From positions 1,052 through 31,292 of the forward strand of contig DEPQ01000024.1 in the NCBI GenBank assembly GCA_002358855.1: a DNA stretch of 30,241 bases, given 5' to 3'. Under the pieces are notes generated by a model. It saw nothing but the letters and a program-made list of their open reading frames with translations, was not told the DNA's origin and did not search any database. Positions 1-7,687 of this stretch are shown piece by piece (within the stretch, counting starts at the first letter, position 1; every line of letters starts with the position of its first letter). The translations under genes were made by a program, and so were the position numbers. Source of the stretch: Bacteroidales bacterium UBA3388. Its GTDB lineage: Bacteria; Bacteroidota; Bacteroidia; Bacteroidales; P3.

Positions 1-1548
1 GTAGGCGATGATGCTCAAAGTATATATGCTTTTCGTGGTGCTAATATTCAAAATATACTTAATTTTAAAAGAGATTATCCTGAGGCATATATCTTTAAAT
101 TAGAACAAAACTATCGTTCTTGTCAAAACATTGTAAATGCTGCTAACTCGGTGATTGATAAAAATGTTGAACAAATCAAAAAAACTATTTGGACCGCTAA
201 TGAGGAAGGTGAAAAGATTGTTTTCAGAACATTGAATAGCGACAGAGAGGAAGCAGAATTTGTTTGTAATAAAATTAGAGAACGAATTGCCTTAGAAGAG
301 GAAAAAAACTATGGTAATTACGCTATTTTATATCGAACTAACTCTCAATCAAGAGCATTTGAGGACGCTTTAAGACTAAAAAACATTCCTTATAAAATCT
401 TTGGAGGAATGTCGTTTTATTCACGTGCAGAGATAAAAAATGTTTTAGGTTATTTTCGTTTAGTTGTTAATAATAAAGACAATGAAGCGTTTGAAAGAAT
501 AATCAACTACCCTACTCGTGGAATTGGACAAACAACTATTTCTCGCTTAAAAATAGCAGCAGCAGAAAATAATCTTTCGCTTTTTGAAACAGTTTATAAA
601 GTTGATTTAGGTGCTTATAACATCAATTCCTCAACTAAGAATAAACTCCTTGCCTTTTGCGACTACATTAAGGCATTTACTGCAAATCTTTACACTAAAA
701 ACGCCTTTGAATTAGGAGAAGAAATCGTTCGTACTTGTAGGATAAAAGAAACTCTCAAAGAAGAAAACACTGCCGAAAATACTGAAAGAATAAATAATAT
801 AGATGAGTTAGTAAATAGTTTACAATCCTTTATAGAAAATGAAGACAACTCTATTTTAGATGAAGCAACGGGTGAAGAAATAGCGACTGATAAAAAATCC
901 TTAGATATTTTCTTACAACAGATTTCACTTTTTAGCGAAACCGACACAATGGAAGAAAACCCTAATTGTGTAGTTTTAATGACAATTCACTCCTCTAAAG
1001 GATTGGAATTTGACAACGTGTTTATTGTTGGAATGGAAGAAAACCTCTTCCCTTCTACCCTTGCACTAACCTCTAAAAAAGAAACTGAAGAAGAACGCCG
1101 TTTGTTTTATGTAGCAATGACAAGAGCAAAAAAAACACTCACACTCACTGCCGCTACTATGCGTTATAAATATGGACAAATAATTTTTTCAGAAAAAAGT
1201 CGTTTTGTTCAAGAAATTGACAGCAAATACATAGATAGCGGATTACCTGCAAAACCTGCAAAGAAAAGCACTTTTCCAAGTTTTGTAAAAAAAGAGAAAA
1301 AACAATTACCAATAACAAGTATAAAAAACAACGTAATAACACGTCAAAGCAGTAATATAACAAGCGACAAGGAGTTAATTAACCCCGATAATCTTCAAAT
1401 AGGAATGGAAGTTTATCACGATAAATTTGGAAAAGGCATTGTCTTAACTATTGACAACCAACACGATGACAAAAGAGCAGTTGTAGATTTCCAAAGAGAA
1501 GGGAAGAAAACACTTGTATTAAAGTTTGCAAAATTGAAACAAATCTAA
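1..1548 (+). CDS. pcrA: UvrD/PcrA-type superfamily 1 DNA helicase, 3' part (5' end outside window)
   Basis: ATP-dependent 3'-5' DNA helicase of repair and replication-conflict resolution. The frame is open from base 1, so the gene is truncated by the window edge; 515 residues are visible. They begin inside helicase motif III (VGDDAQSIYAFRGA). Motif IV-like (YAILYRTNSQSRAFEDAL), motif V (MTIHSSKGLEFDNVF) and motif VI (RRLFYVAMTRAKK) follow in order. The C-terminal tail (IGMEVYHDKFGKGIV) matches the small Tudor-like domain that ends PcrA-type helicases; in PcrA this tail binds RNA polymerase. Walker A and motifs Ia-II would lie upstream. The next gene starts 4 bases after the stop, so this is the first visible gene of a four-gene operon. 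PcrA versus UvrD or Rep naming is a family-level choice; the helicase call itself is secure. Confidence 0.95.
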   Translation, partial: VGDDAQSIYAFRGANIQNILNFKRDYPEAYIFKLEQNYRSCQNIVNAANSVIDKNVEQIKKTIWTANEEGEKIVFRTLNSDREEAEFVCNKIRERIALEEEKNYGNYAILYRTNSQSRAFEDALRLKNIPYKIFGGMSFYSRAEIKNVLGYFRLVVNNKDNEAFERIINYPTRGIGQTTISRLKIAAAENNLSLFETVYKVDLGAYNINSSTKNKLLAFCDYIKAFTANLYTKNAFELGEEIVRTCRIKETLKEENTAENTERINNIDELVNSLQSFIENEDNSILDEATGEEIATDKKSLDIFLQQISLFSETDTMEENPNCVVLMTIHSSKGLEFDNVFIVGMEENLFPSTLALTSKKETEEERRLFYVAMTRAKKTLTLTAATMRYKYGQIIFSEKSRFVQEIDSKYIDSGLPAKPAKKSTFPSFVKKEKKQLPITSIKNNVITRQSSNITSDKELINPDNLQIGMEVYHDKFGKGIVLTIDNQHDDKRAVVDFQREGKKTLVLKFAKLKQI

Positions 1549-1552
1549 AAAA

Positions 1553-2167
1553 ATGGAATATAACGTTAATCGCAAAAAATTAGAGATAAGGGAATACGGA
1601 CGTAACATACAAAAGATGGTTGATTATGCCCTTGAAATTGAGGATAGACAAAAGCGTAATATATTTGCACAAATAATAATAAAAACAATGTCGCAAGTAA
1701 ATCCCAATAAAGAAATGGCAGATTATCATCACACACTATGGGACCACCTACATATAATGGCAAACTATCAACTTGACGTTGATTCACCCTATCCAAAACC
1801 AAAAATGGAAGAACAAACTTCAAAACCTGAAAAAATCGCTTATAAAAACTCTAAAATACGTTTTCGTCCTTACGGTAAAAACATTGAAAATATGATAGAT
1901 AAAGTCATTGAAATGCCTGAGGGAGAAGAAAAACAAACCTTAATAGAAATGATTGCACAACAACTAAAAAAATCTTATCTTCAATGGAACATAAACAGTT
2001 GTGATGACGAAATGATACTCCAACACTTTTCACAACTATCTGCAGGAAAACTAAAACTACAAGAAGACTTTAAACTACATTCCACAAAAAAACTACTTGG
2101 AGGCAATCAAAAAAACAAGAAAAAACAAAATAATCAAAATCAAAAACAAAAAAAACATAATAAATAA
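1553..2167 (+). CDS. DUF4290 domain protein
   Basis: Protein of 204 residues matching DUF4290, a family I know only from Bacteroidota; its function is not known. Two similar segments are visible: KLEIREYGRNIQKMVDYAL near residue 10 and KIRFRPYGKNIENMIDKVI near residue 101. This suggests an internal duplication of a helical unit with an R-x-Y-G-x-N-I-x-x-M core. There is no signal peptide or membrane segment, so it is probably cytoplasmic. The last 25 or so residues are a very Lys/Asn/Gln-rich tail encoded by A-rich DNA, possibly disordered or nucleic-acid binding (inference). It starts 4 bases after pcrA, and its TAA overlaps the murA ATG (TAATG), suggesting translational coupling and a conserved operon. 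No specific function is claimed. Confidence 0.85.
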   Translation: MEYNVNRKKLEIREYGRNIQKMVDYALEIEDRQKRNIFAQIIIKTMSQVNPNKEMADYHHTLWDHLHIMANYQLDVDSPYPKPKMEEQTSKPEKIAYKNSKIRFRPYGKNIENMIDKVIEMPEGEEKQTLIEMIAQQLKKSYLQWNINSCDDEMILQHFSQLSAGKLKLQEDFKLHSTKKLLGGNQKNKKKQNNQNQKQKKHNK

Positions 2168-3471
2168 TGAGTTCTTTTGAAATAATTGGCGGACATCCTT
2201 TGAGTGGAGAAATCACTCCTCAAGGAGCAAAAAACGAAGCATTACAAGTAATATGTGCAACTCTTTTAACTGATAAAGAGGTAATTATAAATAATATTCC
2301 AAACATTAGAGACGTAAATAAACTAATAGAATTATTGGAATACTTAGGAGTTGTTGTCAATAAATTAGGCAAAGAATCTTATAGTTTTCAAGCAAACAGA
2401 GTGGATATAAGCAGAATTTACACCGAAAGATACTCTCAAATGGCCGCTTCATTAAGAGGTTCAATCATGTTGGTAGGACCATTGCTTGCAAGATTTAAAG
2501 AAGCATATATTCCAACTCCCGGAGGAGATAAAATAGGAAGAAGAAGACTTGACACCCACTTCACAGGATTTGAAAAACTCGGTGCCGATTTCAATTACGA
2601 CTCCACAACCAAAGCATATCACGTAAAAGGCGATAAACTCACAGGATGTTATATGCTTCTTGATGAAGCATCAGTTACAGGAACTGCAAATATCATTATG
2701 GCAGCAGTAATGGCAAAAGGAACTACAACTATTTTCAATGCCGCTTGCGAACCATACCTTCTTCAACTTTGCAATATGCTAAACTCAATGGGTGCAAAAA
2801 TTCAAGGAGTTGGAAGTAATCTTTTGACCATTGAAGGCGTTGATTCCCTTGGCGGTTGCTCACATCGATTGCTACCCGATATGATAGAAGTAGGTAGTTT
2901 CATTGGAATGGCAGCAATGACTCAATCCGCACTCACTATCAAAGATGTACAATATCAACACCTTGGCATTATTCCTGAAGTATTTCGCCGCTTAGGTATT
3001 CTTTTAGAAAAAAAAGGTGATGACATATTCATTCCAAAACAAGAAATTTACGAAGTAGAGAAATTCATGGACGGAAGCATAATGACAATATCCGATGCAC
3101 CATGGCCAGGATTCACACCCGACCTTATCTCCATTGCCTTAGTCGTTGCCACACAAGCAAAAGGAAGTGTTCTTATTCATCAAAAAATGTTTGAAAGCAG
3201 ACTATTCTTTGTTGATAAACTAATAGACATGGGAGCACAAATAATCCTTTGTGACCCGCACCGTGCAACCGTAATTGGAAGTGAAAGAAAATACCCATTA
3301 AAAGGAGTAAGAATGTCTTCACCCGACATACGTGCAGGAGTAGCATTGTTGATTGCTGCCCTTTCTGCAGAAGGCACTTCAATCATTGACAACATAGAAC
3401 AAATAGATAGAGGTTATCAAGATATTGACGTGAGATTAAATAACTTAGGAGCAAAAATAAGAAGATTATAA
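2167..3471 (+). CDS. murA: UDP-N-acetylglucosamine 1-carboxyvinyltransferase MurA, Asp-type
   Basis: Cytoplasmic enzyme that transfers enolpyruvate from phosphoenolpyruvate to UDP-GlcNAc, the first committed step of peptidoglycan synthesis. The 434 residues match the full family length. The N-terminal substrate-binding signature (GAKNEALQVI, about residues 20-29) and the PGGDKIGRRRLDTH loop (residues 118-131) are clear. In E. coli MurA this loop carries Cys115, the residue alkylated by fosfomycin; here the equivalent position is Asp121 (codon 2527-2529). Asp at this position is known from Mycobacterium and Chlamydia MurA and gives a working but fosfomycin-insensitive enzyme. The ATG overlaps the stop of the DUF4290 gene, and its own TAA overlaps the ATG of the next gene, so it sits in the middle of a coupled operon. 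Confidence 0.97.
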   Translation: MSSFEIIGGHPLSGEITPQGAKNEALQVICATLLTDKEVIINNIPNIRDVNKLIELLEYLGVVVNKLGKESYSFQANRVDISRIYTERYSQMAASLRGSIMLVGPLLARFKEAYIPTPGGDKIGRRRLDTHFTGFEKLGADFNYDSTTKAYHVKGDKLTGCYMLLDEASVTGTANIIMAAVMAKGTTTIFNAACEPYLLQLCNMLNSMGAKIQGVGSNLLTIEGVDSLGGCSHRLLPDMIEVGSFIGMAAMTQSALTIKDVQYQHLGIIPEVFRRLGILLEKKGDDIFIPKQEIYEVEKFMDGSIMTISDAPWPGFTPDLISIALVVATQAKGSVLIHQKMFESRLFFVDKLIDMGAQIILCDPHRATVIGSERKYPLKGVRMSSPDIRAGVALLIAALSAEGTSIIDNIEQIDRGYQDIDVRLNNLGAKIRRL

Positions 3472-4583
3472 TGAAGAGAATTTTAGAACTTTTTGATAAA
3501 ATAAATCCTGAAAAACTTTCTCTTTTCACCGAAGAAGAAGGCAATATAAGTGAAAATATAATTTTACACAACATAGTAGAAAGTGATTTTGCACTAATAG
3601 GAATGAACGAAAGTGCAAATAAAATAAGAAAAGAATTTTACAAATTAAAACAACATAACAATACACTAAAAATAATAGACCTTGGCAATCTAAAACAAGG
3701 ACAAACACCCCGAGACACCTATTTTGCATTAGGAGAAGTCTGTTCAACGCTTTTCCAATACCAAATAATACCCATAATAATTGGAGGAACACATGACAAT
3801 GCAATAGGAATATACAAAGGATATGAAACTATCTCTCAAATAATTAACATAGTAAATATCGACTCTCACATTGACTTAAAAGACATAGAAAAAGAACCTA
3901 AAAACGACAACTTCCTTGCACATCTGTTCTGTTCCGACCCAAATTATCTTTTCAACTACACCCACCTTGCTTACCAAACCTATTTCGTACACAACTCCGT
4001 TTTAAAACTTTTTCAAGACCTTAGATTTGAAGCATATCGCTTAGGAGAAATACAAAGCGAAATAGAAAAAAGCGAACCACTCATTCGTAATTGCGATATG
4101 TTAATTGCAGACATCAACGCAATAAGAGCAAGCGACTCACCCGCAAGTCGTTCACCACATGGACTTTATGGAGAAGAATTTTGCAAACTCCTACACTATG
4201 CAGGTGCAAACGACAAACTAACTTCCTTAGGATTATTCAATTACGATGCAGAAAAAGACCCTCTCTCTCTCACAGCACAACTTCTCTCCCATGCCATTTG
4301 GTATTTCATTGACGGATATTTATGGAGAAAAAATGATTTCCCATATCGTGACTTAAACTCATATTATCGTTTCAACGTCTTAATGGAAAATGAAGAAACA
4401 CTTGTTTTTTTCAAAAGTAAAAAAAGTGGAAGATGGTGGTTACAAATCAATTGCAGCGATGAAAGCAAACAAAAATACTCTCGTCACTACCTAATTCCTT
4501 GTACGTATGAAGATTATCAAGAAGCAATGAAGAATAAAATTCCCGACCGTTTTATACTTGCACACAACAAATTAAATTTATAA
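3471..4583 (+). CDS. Arginase/formimidoylglutamase-family protein (ureohydrolase fold)
   Basis: Protein of 370 residues with the ureohydrolase fold, which uses a two-manganese site to hydrolyse guanidino or formimino groups. Visible motifs are GGTHDN (105-110, His108), IDSHID (130-135, Asp131/His133/Asp135) and ADINAIRASD (213-222). Five of the six classical metal ligands are present. The last, the second Asp of the arginase D-x-D motif, is Asn216. Related Bacteroidota proteins, as far as I recall, also vary here and are usually annotated formimidoylglutamase, so this may be a subfamily trait rather than decay. Substrate is unproven: no hut or arginine genes are nearby, and the gene is tied by a TAATG overlap to murA. 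The C-terminal 100 residues have a Bacteroidota-type extension rich in aromatic residues (GRWWLQI). Confidence 0.8.
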   Translation: MKRILELFDKINPEKLSLFTEEEGNISENIILHNIVESDFALIGMNESANKIRKEFYKLKQHNNTLKIIDLGNLKQGQTPRDTYFALGEVCSTLFQYQIIPIIIGGTHDNAIGIYKGYETISQIINIVNIDSHIDLKDIEKEPKNDNFLAHLFCSDPNYLFNYTHLAYQTYFVHNSVLKLFQDLRFEAYRLGEIQSEIEKSEPLIRNCDMLIADINAIRASDSPASRSPHGLYGEEFCKLLHYAGANDKLTSLGLFNYDAEKDPLSLTAQLLSHAIWYFIDGYLWRKNDFPYRDLNSYYRFNVLMENEETLVFFKSKKSGRWWLQINCSDESKQKYSRHYLIPCTYEDYQEAMKNKIPDRFILAHNKLNL

Positions 4584-4611
4584 AAAAAAACTACGACAAT
4601 TTGTCGTAGTT
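4582..4611 (-). terminator. Intrinsic terminator of the island's - strand operon, built on a 17-base palindrome
   Basis: A perfect 10-bp stem (4589-4598 with 4602-4611) and a 3-base loop are followed, when read on the - strand, by a run of T (complement of A at 4582-4588). It lies 40 bases past the stop of the HU-like gene. On the + strand there is no U-tract after the hairpin, so it should not act on the arginase transcript. The stem contains TACGACAATTTGTCGTA, one of four copies of a near-palindrome in the island. Confidence 0.8.
4592..4608. repeat. Near-palindrome copy D (TACGNCAAWWTGNCGTA), left island end
   Basis: TACGACAATTTGTCGTA is symmetric except for its central base. It matches 18 of 20 positions with the sequence at 7671-7690 once the shared GTT to the right is included. 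It is the only copy away from the 7.6-kb cluster and is used as terminator stem. It may mark the left boundary of the inserted island (inference). Confidence 0.75.
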
Positions 4612-4650
4612 AAAAAAGGGTTATAAAAGAAAAATATGAATGAATGGTTT

Positions 4651-5055
4651 CTATTCCACTAAACCTTTTATTTCCATGTCCTTTTCTGAGAATTTCACTT
4701 TTTTCAAGTTGTGCTTAAATTTCACACTTGGATAAAAACGGCATGAAAATCTTGTAATTGTTGATGCGTCTACTTTGTCAGCATCTAATTGACTTTTTGC
4801 ATTTATTTGCGGAATGAAAGCACCTAAATATCCTAATTTCACGGCACTGCCGTTAAGAATATTTCTGCTTATTTCCACCTCCAATGCCTTTAAAGTTGCT
4901 AAAACATCAGCATAACTTATTGTTGTTGAATTAGATATTGATTCTGCTATAGAATCTAAGTCTACATCTGTGTTGCGAACTAATCTTGCAACATAACGCT
5001 CACCTGGATTATTTCCTGTGTGAATGTCTCTTTTAACTTTAACGTAATTTATCAT
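4651..5055 (-). CDS. HU-HIG-type histone-like DNA-binding protein
   Basis: Protein of 134 residues resembling the long Bacteroidota HU family (HU-HIG domain), which bends and coats DNA. Recognisable parts are the N-terminal YVKVKRDIHTGNNPGERYVARL strand region, a central helical stretch starting ISYADVLATLKALEVEI (about 47-63), the segment VKLGYLGAFIPQINA (about 72-86) and a C-terminal FYPSVKFKHNLKKVKF element. Such proteins are common in Bacteroidales genomes and in their phages and conjugative elements. It is the last gene of the - strand island, downstream of the PrimPol-helicase, and closed by the 4582-4611 terminator. A hairpin at 5106-5135 lies between it and the preceding gene, so it may have its own transcript. 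Its role in packing or starting replication of the island is inferred. Confidence 0.75.
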   Translation of the reverse strand: MINYVKVKRDIHTGNNPGERYVARLVRNTDVDLDSIAESISNSTTISYADVLATLKALEVEISRNILNGSAVKLGYLGAFIPQINAKSQLDADKVDASTITRFSCRFYPSVKFKHNLKKVKFSEKDMEIKGLVE

Positions 5056-5100
5056 TTTTTTTAAGGTTTTAAATAATTATTATATATATAAATAGTCTGA

Positions 5101-5135
5101 AAAATAAAAAAGTGACAAAAAAATGCCACTTTTTT
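5101..5135 (-). terminator. Probable intrinsic terminator after the PrimPol-helicase gene
   Basis: A 9-bp stem (5106-5114 AAAAAAGTG with 5127-5135 CACTTTTTT) and a 12-base loop lie 22 bases past the stop of the PrimPol-helicase gene. On the - strand the hairpin runs into a T-rich tract. The stem is AT-rich with three G-C/C-G-type steps, so termination may be partial and allow read-through into the HU-like gene. Confidence 0.5.
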
Positions 5136-5156
5136 AAAAATTTTTTTAATATTTTT

Positions 5157-6932
5157 TTAAGATGCAACATCGTATGGTGTAAACGTCTTATTTTCAGGCG
5201 AAAAGCACATCGGAATGCTATCCGACTGACCTGTTTGCTGATTTTTGAACAGGTTTATTTTCGCAAGAATAGGCGTTCCTTCTTCAGCGCTTTTGGTAAA
5301 TTTCACAATTTCATCGCAAAAACGTCCATGAACGTTTTTTACCTTATTCCAGTAATCCTTGTTGCATTTCACAACGTCCACTACCGTGAAGGCAAAGCGA
5401 GAAATATCACTGGTTCCCTCAATTTTATCCATTGAGTCAAAGTCGTTGTGTTTTCTTTGATGGCACACCCAAACGATATGATTTTCAGACTTTTCTGCAG
5501 TCTCTTTCACTTTTTTTGCTAACTCCTTTTGAAAGTCATAATCACTTTTATTCGGCAAAAGCGATGCCATGTTGTCTATGAAAAACACGTCAAAATCTCC
5601 GCAAGTGCTGATGCTTTCGTATCCGAAATCATCGACCCCAAATAGAGAAAGTTTATATTGATATTTCTCTGTGTATTCCTCTTCGCTCATTCCGCTTTGT
5701 AGTATGAGATTCGCCTTCGTCATCGGAAGTGAGAGGTCGCTCTGATAGTATCCAACTTTATACCCTTGAGCAAGTAAATTATTGATTATCTGCACGCAAA
5801 GTGTGGATTTTCCTTCACCAGGATTGCCTGTAAGAACGCTGTATGTCTTCTTTCTTAAACCTCCTCCAAGTGCATCATCAAGTGCCTTGATTCCTGTGGC
5901 ATATCCAACAAATTCACCCTCTGTTTCAATTTCTGCAAGAGTTTTCCCCTTCGTTTTTTTAGGGGTTGTTGTTGTGGTTGTTGTTTTCCACTCTGCACCT
6001 GTGATTTTTTTATAAAAGTCTGCAAAAGTGTGCAGTTGCTCGCCTTTGTCATCTTGACAATGCTCTCCAAAACAATGAAAACGAGGTTCCCCGCCGTCAA
6101 AATAAATCGTACAACTCCAACTTGTTGTATGTTCGTCCGTCATCGGACATTTTTCTAATTTAACGTAGTTTTCACTCCATGCAACATTGTTGTTGGGAAG
6201 ATAATTTTCCAACAATTCTTCTACGAATTGTCTATTTTTTTGGATTTTTATTTTATTTTTCATATTATCTGTTAATTTAATTAAGTTATTATAATTTATT
6301 ATTTCGCCTTTATACAAGGAGTATTCATTACACATTGATGATAGTCTTGGCGCACCTTTTGCAGTCCAAGTGCCATAGAATTTTGTTAGTTGTGAACGTT
6401 TTGCCATAGAAGTATCTATCTGCCAACCGCCGCCTAATTCTATTTTTGAAAGCGTTGTGTAAAAGTCTTTTACCGCTTTTTCTGTTGCCTCATCAACACC
6501 GAGGTCGCACTTTATGGTAATGTGGTAACCATTGCCACTATTCCACAACTTGCAAACTAGTGATTTGAAATCTATTACCTCCTCAAGCAAAGGCAAATAC
6601 TTTTGCTTAAATTCAGCATGAACGTCAGGATTTATGCTTTCGTTTTTTGCACGAAAAGCATTATCTATGTCAATAATCAACCACTCACGTGCTGTTATGT
6701 CCTCTGCTTTACTTGCTGAGGTTGTGTTTGTTGTGGGGTTAGGGCAGAAATAAACGCCTTGTGTAGTTGGTTGTATCTCTACTGCGTTAATTTTATTTAT
6801 TAGGTCATCAACCCCTTCGTAATTTATTCTTATGCGACCACCGCCATTCTTTTTTATGTAACAAACTTCTTTCTTTTTTGCTACTATATTGAATACTGAT
6901 TCAGTATTCTTTAATAAAACAGTATTAAACAT
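5157..6932 (-). CDS. PrimPol-zinc finger-DnaB/Twinkle-like helicase fusion (replication protein)
   Basis: Protein of 591 residues combining primer synthesis and unwinding. The N-terminal part is an archaeo-eukaryotic primase (PrimPol) domain: LIIDIDN (residues 85-91, Asp88/Asp90), SGNGYHI (132-138, His137) and a third acidic residue, Asp173. A CHC2-like zinc finger follows: CPMTDEHTTSWS from Cys262 and FHCFGEHC with Cys287 and Cys292. After a run of seven Thr (317-323) comes a RecA-like motor with Walker A GNPGEGKST (369-377), Walker B VFFIDN (449-454) and a DnaB-type VWVCHQRK/EGTSDISR segment (487-512). Such fusions are typical replication proteins of plasmids, phages and satellites. It lies 63 bases after the winged-helix gene and upstream of the HU-like gene, forming a compact replication module. 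No frameshift or missing catalytic residue is seen. The replicon role is inferred. Confidence 0.85.
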   Translation of the reverse strand: MFNTVLLKNTESVFNIVAKKKEVCYIKKNGGGRIRINYEGVDDLINKINAVEIQPTTQGVYFCPNPTTNTTSASKAEDITAREWLIIDIDNAFRAKNESINPDVHAEFKQKYLPLLEEVIDFKSLVCKLWNSGNGYHITIKCDLGVDEATEKAVKDFYTTLSKIELGGGWQIDTSMAKRSQLTKFYGTWTAKGAPRLSSMCNEYSLYKGEIINYNNLIKLTDNMKNKIKIQKNRQFVEELLENYLPNNNVAWSENYVKLEKCPMTDEHTTSWSCTIYFDGGEPRFHCFGEHCQDDKGEQLHTFADFYKKITGAEWKTTTTTTTPKKTKGKTLAEIETEGEFVGYATGIKALDDALGGGLRKKTYSVLTGNPGEGKSTLCVQIINNLLAQGYKVGYYQSDLSLPMTKANLILQSGMSEEEYTEKYQYKLSLFGVDDFGYESISTCGDFDVFFIDNMASLLPNKSDYDFQKELAKKVKETAEKSENHIVWVCHQRKHNDFDSMDKIEGTSDISRFAFTVVDVVKCNKDYWNKVKNVHGRFCDEIVKFTKSAEEGTPILAKINLFKNQQTGQSDSIPMCFSPENKTFTPYDVAS

Positions 6933-6995
6933 TGATTTTTCTTTTTTTATATTTATTTTTTTGAAAAATTTTAAGGAATTTTTCTTTAAAAGTCG

Positions 6996-7331
6996 CTATT
7001 CCTCTATTGCCGACATCAGTTTTTGCCATTCTTCATCTTCTTCTTCTACATTTTTTACCTCCTTTCTTTTATTGTTGTAATATAAAAATTTACCTTCTTT
7101 TTTGAGAAATCCATCTTTAAGCAATTGGGAAATTGTTCTATTTACAGTTCTTTCGCTTACTCCTAAACGATTTGCAAGTGTGTGTTGCGAACCATAATAA
7201 CCTTTCTCCCAACCTTTTACATAAGCGATTATGCATCTTTCTGTAAGATTGAGTTTTCTGAGAGTTTCTTGCTCCAATTCTGAGAAAAAATTAAAATCAA
7301 AATTAAAATATCCTTTTTTATTTCCATTCAT
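6996..7331 (-). CDS. Winged helix-turn-helix protein, possible replication initiator or island regulator
   Basis: Protein of 111 residues. Residues about 28-80 form a winged helix: LNLTERCIIAYVKGWEKG, then a helix-turn-helix (QHTLANRLGVSERTVNRTIS) and a wing (LLKDGFLKKEGKFLYY). The layout resembles the short HTH proteins that head plasmid and phage replication modules. The last 20 residues are acidic (VEEEDEEWQKL). It is the promoter-proximal gene of the - strand island, facing a 427-base non-coding head that carries three copies of the 17-base near-palindrome, the most obvious binding sites for it (inference). The ATG at 7331 follows AAGGA about 12 bases upstream. It could equally be a repressor of the module rather than an initiator. 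Confidence 0.7.
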   Translation of the reverse strand: MNGNKKGYFNFDFNFFSELEQETLRKLNLTERCIIAYVKGWEKGYYGSQHTLANRLGVSERTVNRTISQLLKDGFLKKEGKFLYYNNKRKEVKNVEEEDEEWQKLMSAIEE

Positions 7332-7416
7332 ATATTATAAATAGTTCCTTTTTTAAATAATATACGGTTTTTTTAAAAAAAAATCAAAAAAAATTTCATA
7401 ATTTCAAAAAAAGTTG

Positions 7417-7424
7417 TAATTTTG
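7417..7424 (+). promoter_or_regulatory. Bacteroidota -7 box (TAATTTTG) pointing away from the island genes
   Basis: The box fits the Bacteroidota TAnnTTTG consensus, but no clear TTTG -33 box is seen upstream. A transcript would start near 7430, read divergently to the winged-helix gene, cover a 35-codon ORF (7444-7551) and meet a TTTTTTAAAAAA hairpin plus T-run near 7540. It could yield a small RNA or leader of about 110 bases. Weak evidence. Confidence 0.3.
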
Positions 7425-7568
7425 CATTGTAATTTGAGAAATTATGAACTTTTGTGTACGCACACAAGAGCGTTTATTGTATTATACAAAATTTTTTAAA
7501 AAATGTTACAACTTTTTTAAAAAATTGTTACTTTTTTTTTACATTACATAATTAATTGGCGGGATTGT

Positions 7569-7585
7569 TACGACAATATGGCGTA
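7569..7585. repeat. Near-palindrome copy A (TACGACAATATGGCGTA)
   Basis: One of three copies in the island head, 22 bases (about two helical turns) from copy B, so both would lie on the same face of the helix. It matches the TACGNCAAWWTGNCGTA consensus. Confidence 0.7.
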
Positions 7586-7590
7586 AAACT

Positions 7591-7607
7591 TACGTCAAAT
7601 TGGCGTA
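7591..7607. repeat. Near-palindrome copy B, exact inverse of copy C
   Basis: TACGTCAAATTGGCGTA is the exact reverse complement of copy C at 7671-7687, giving a perfect 17-base inverted repeat around a 63-base A/T-rich spacer. Confidence 0.8.
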
Positions 7608-7670
7608 TAATAATATATATAATAAAGAATAATATATAGTTTTTTTTTTTTAAACTACCCCATATTTAAG

Positions 7671-7687
7671 TACGCCAATTTGACGTA
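7671..7687. repeat. Near-palindrome copy C, right island end
   Basis: TACGCCAATTTGACGTA is the reverse complement of copy B and, with the adjoining GTT, matches 18 of 20 bases at 4592-4611 in the same orientation. It abuts the T-tract of the rplS terminator, so it may mark the right edge of the inserted island. Confidence 0.75.

Noticed and set aside
4091..4312. 73-codon + strand ORF inside the arginase-like gene
   Set aside because: Shadow frame of a well-supported gene, with no family resemblance and unusual composition.
5112..5435. 107-codon + strand ORF opposite the end of the PrimPol-helicase gene
   Set aside because: Antisense to a gene with clear domains; no promoter or family signal.
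5940..5990. Short GTT-rich microsatellite in the PrimPol-helicase gene
   Set aside because: It encodes the Thr-run linker between finger and motor and the frame is intact; no sign of a broken gene.
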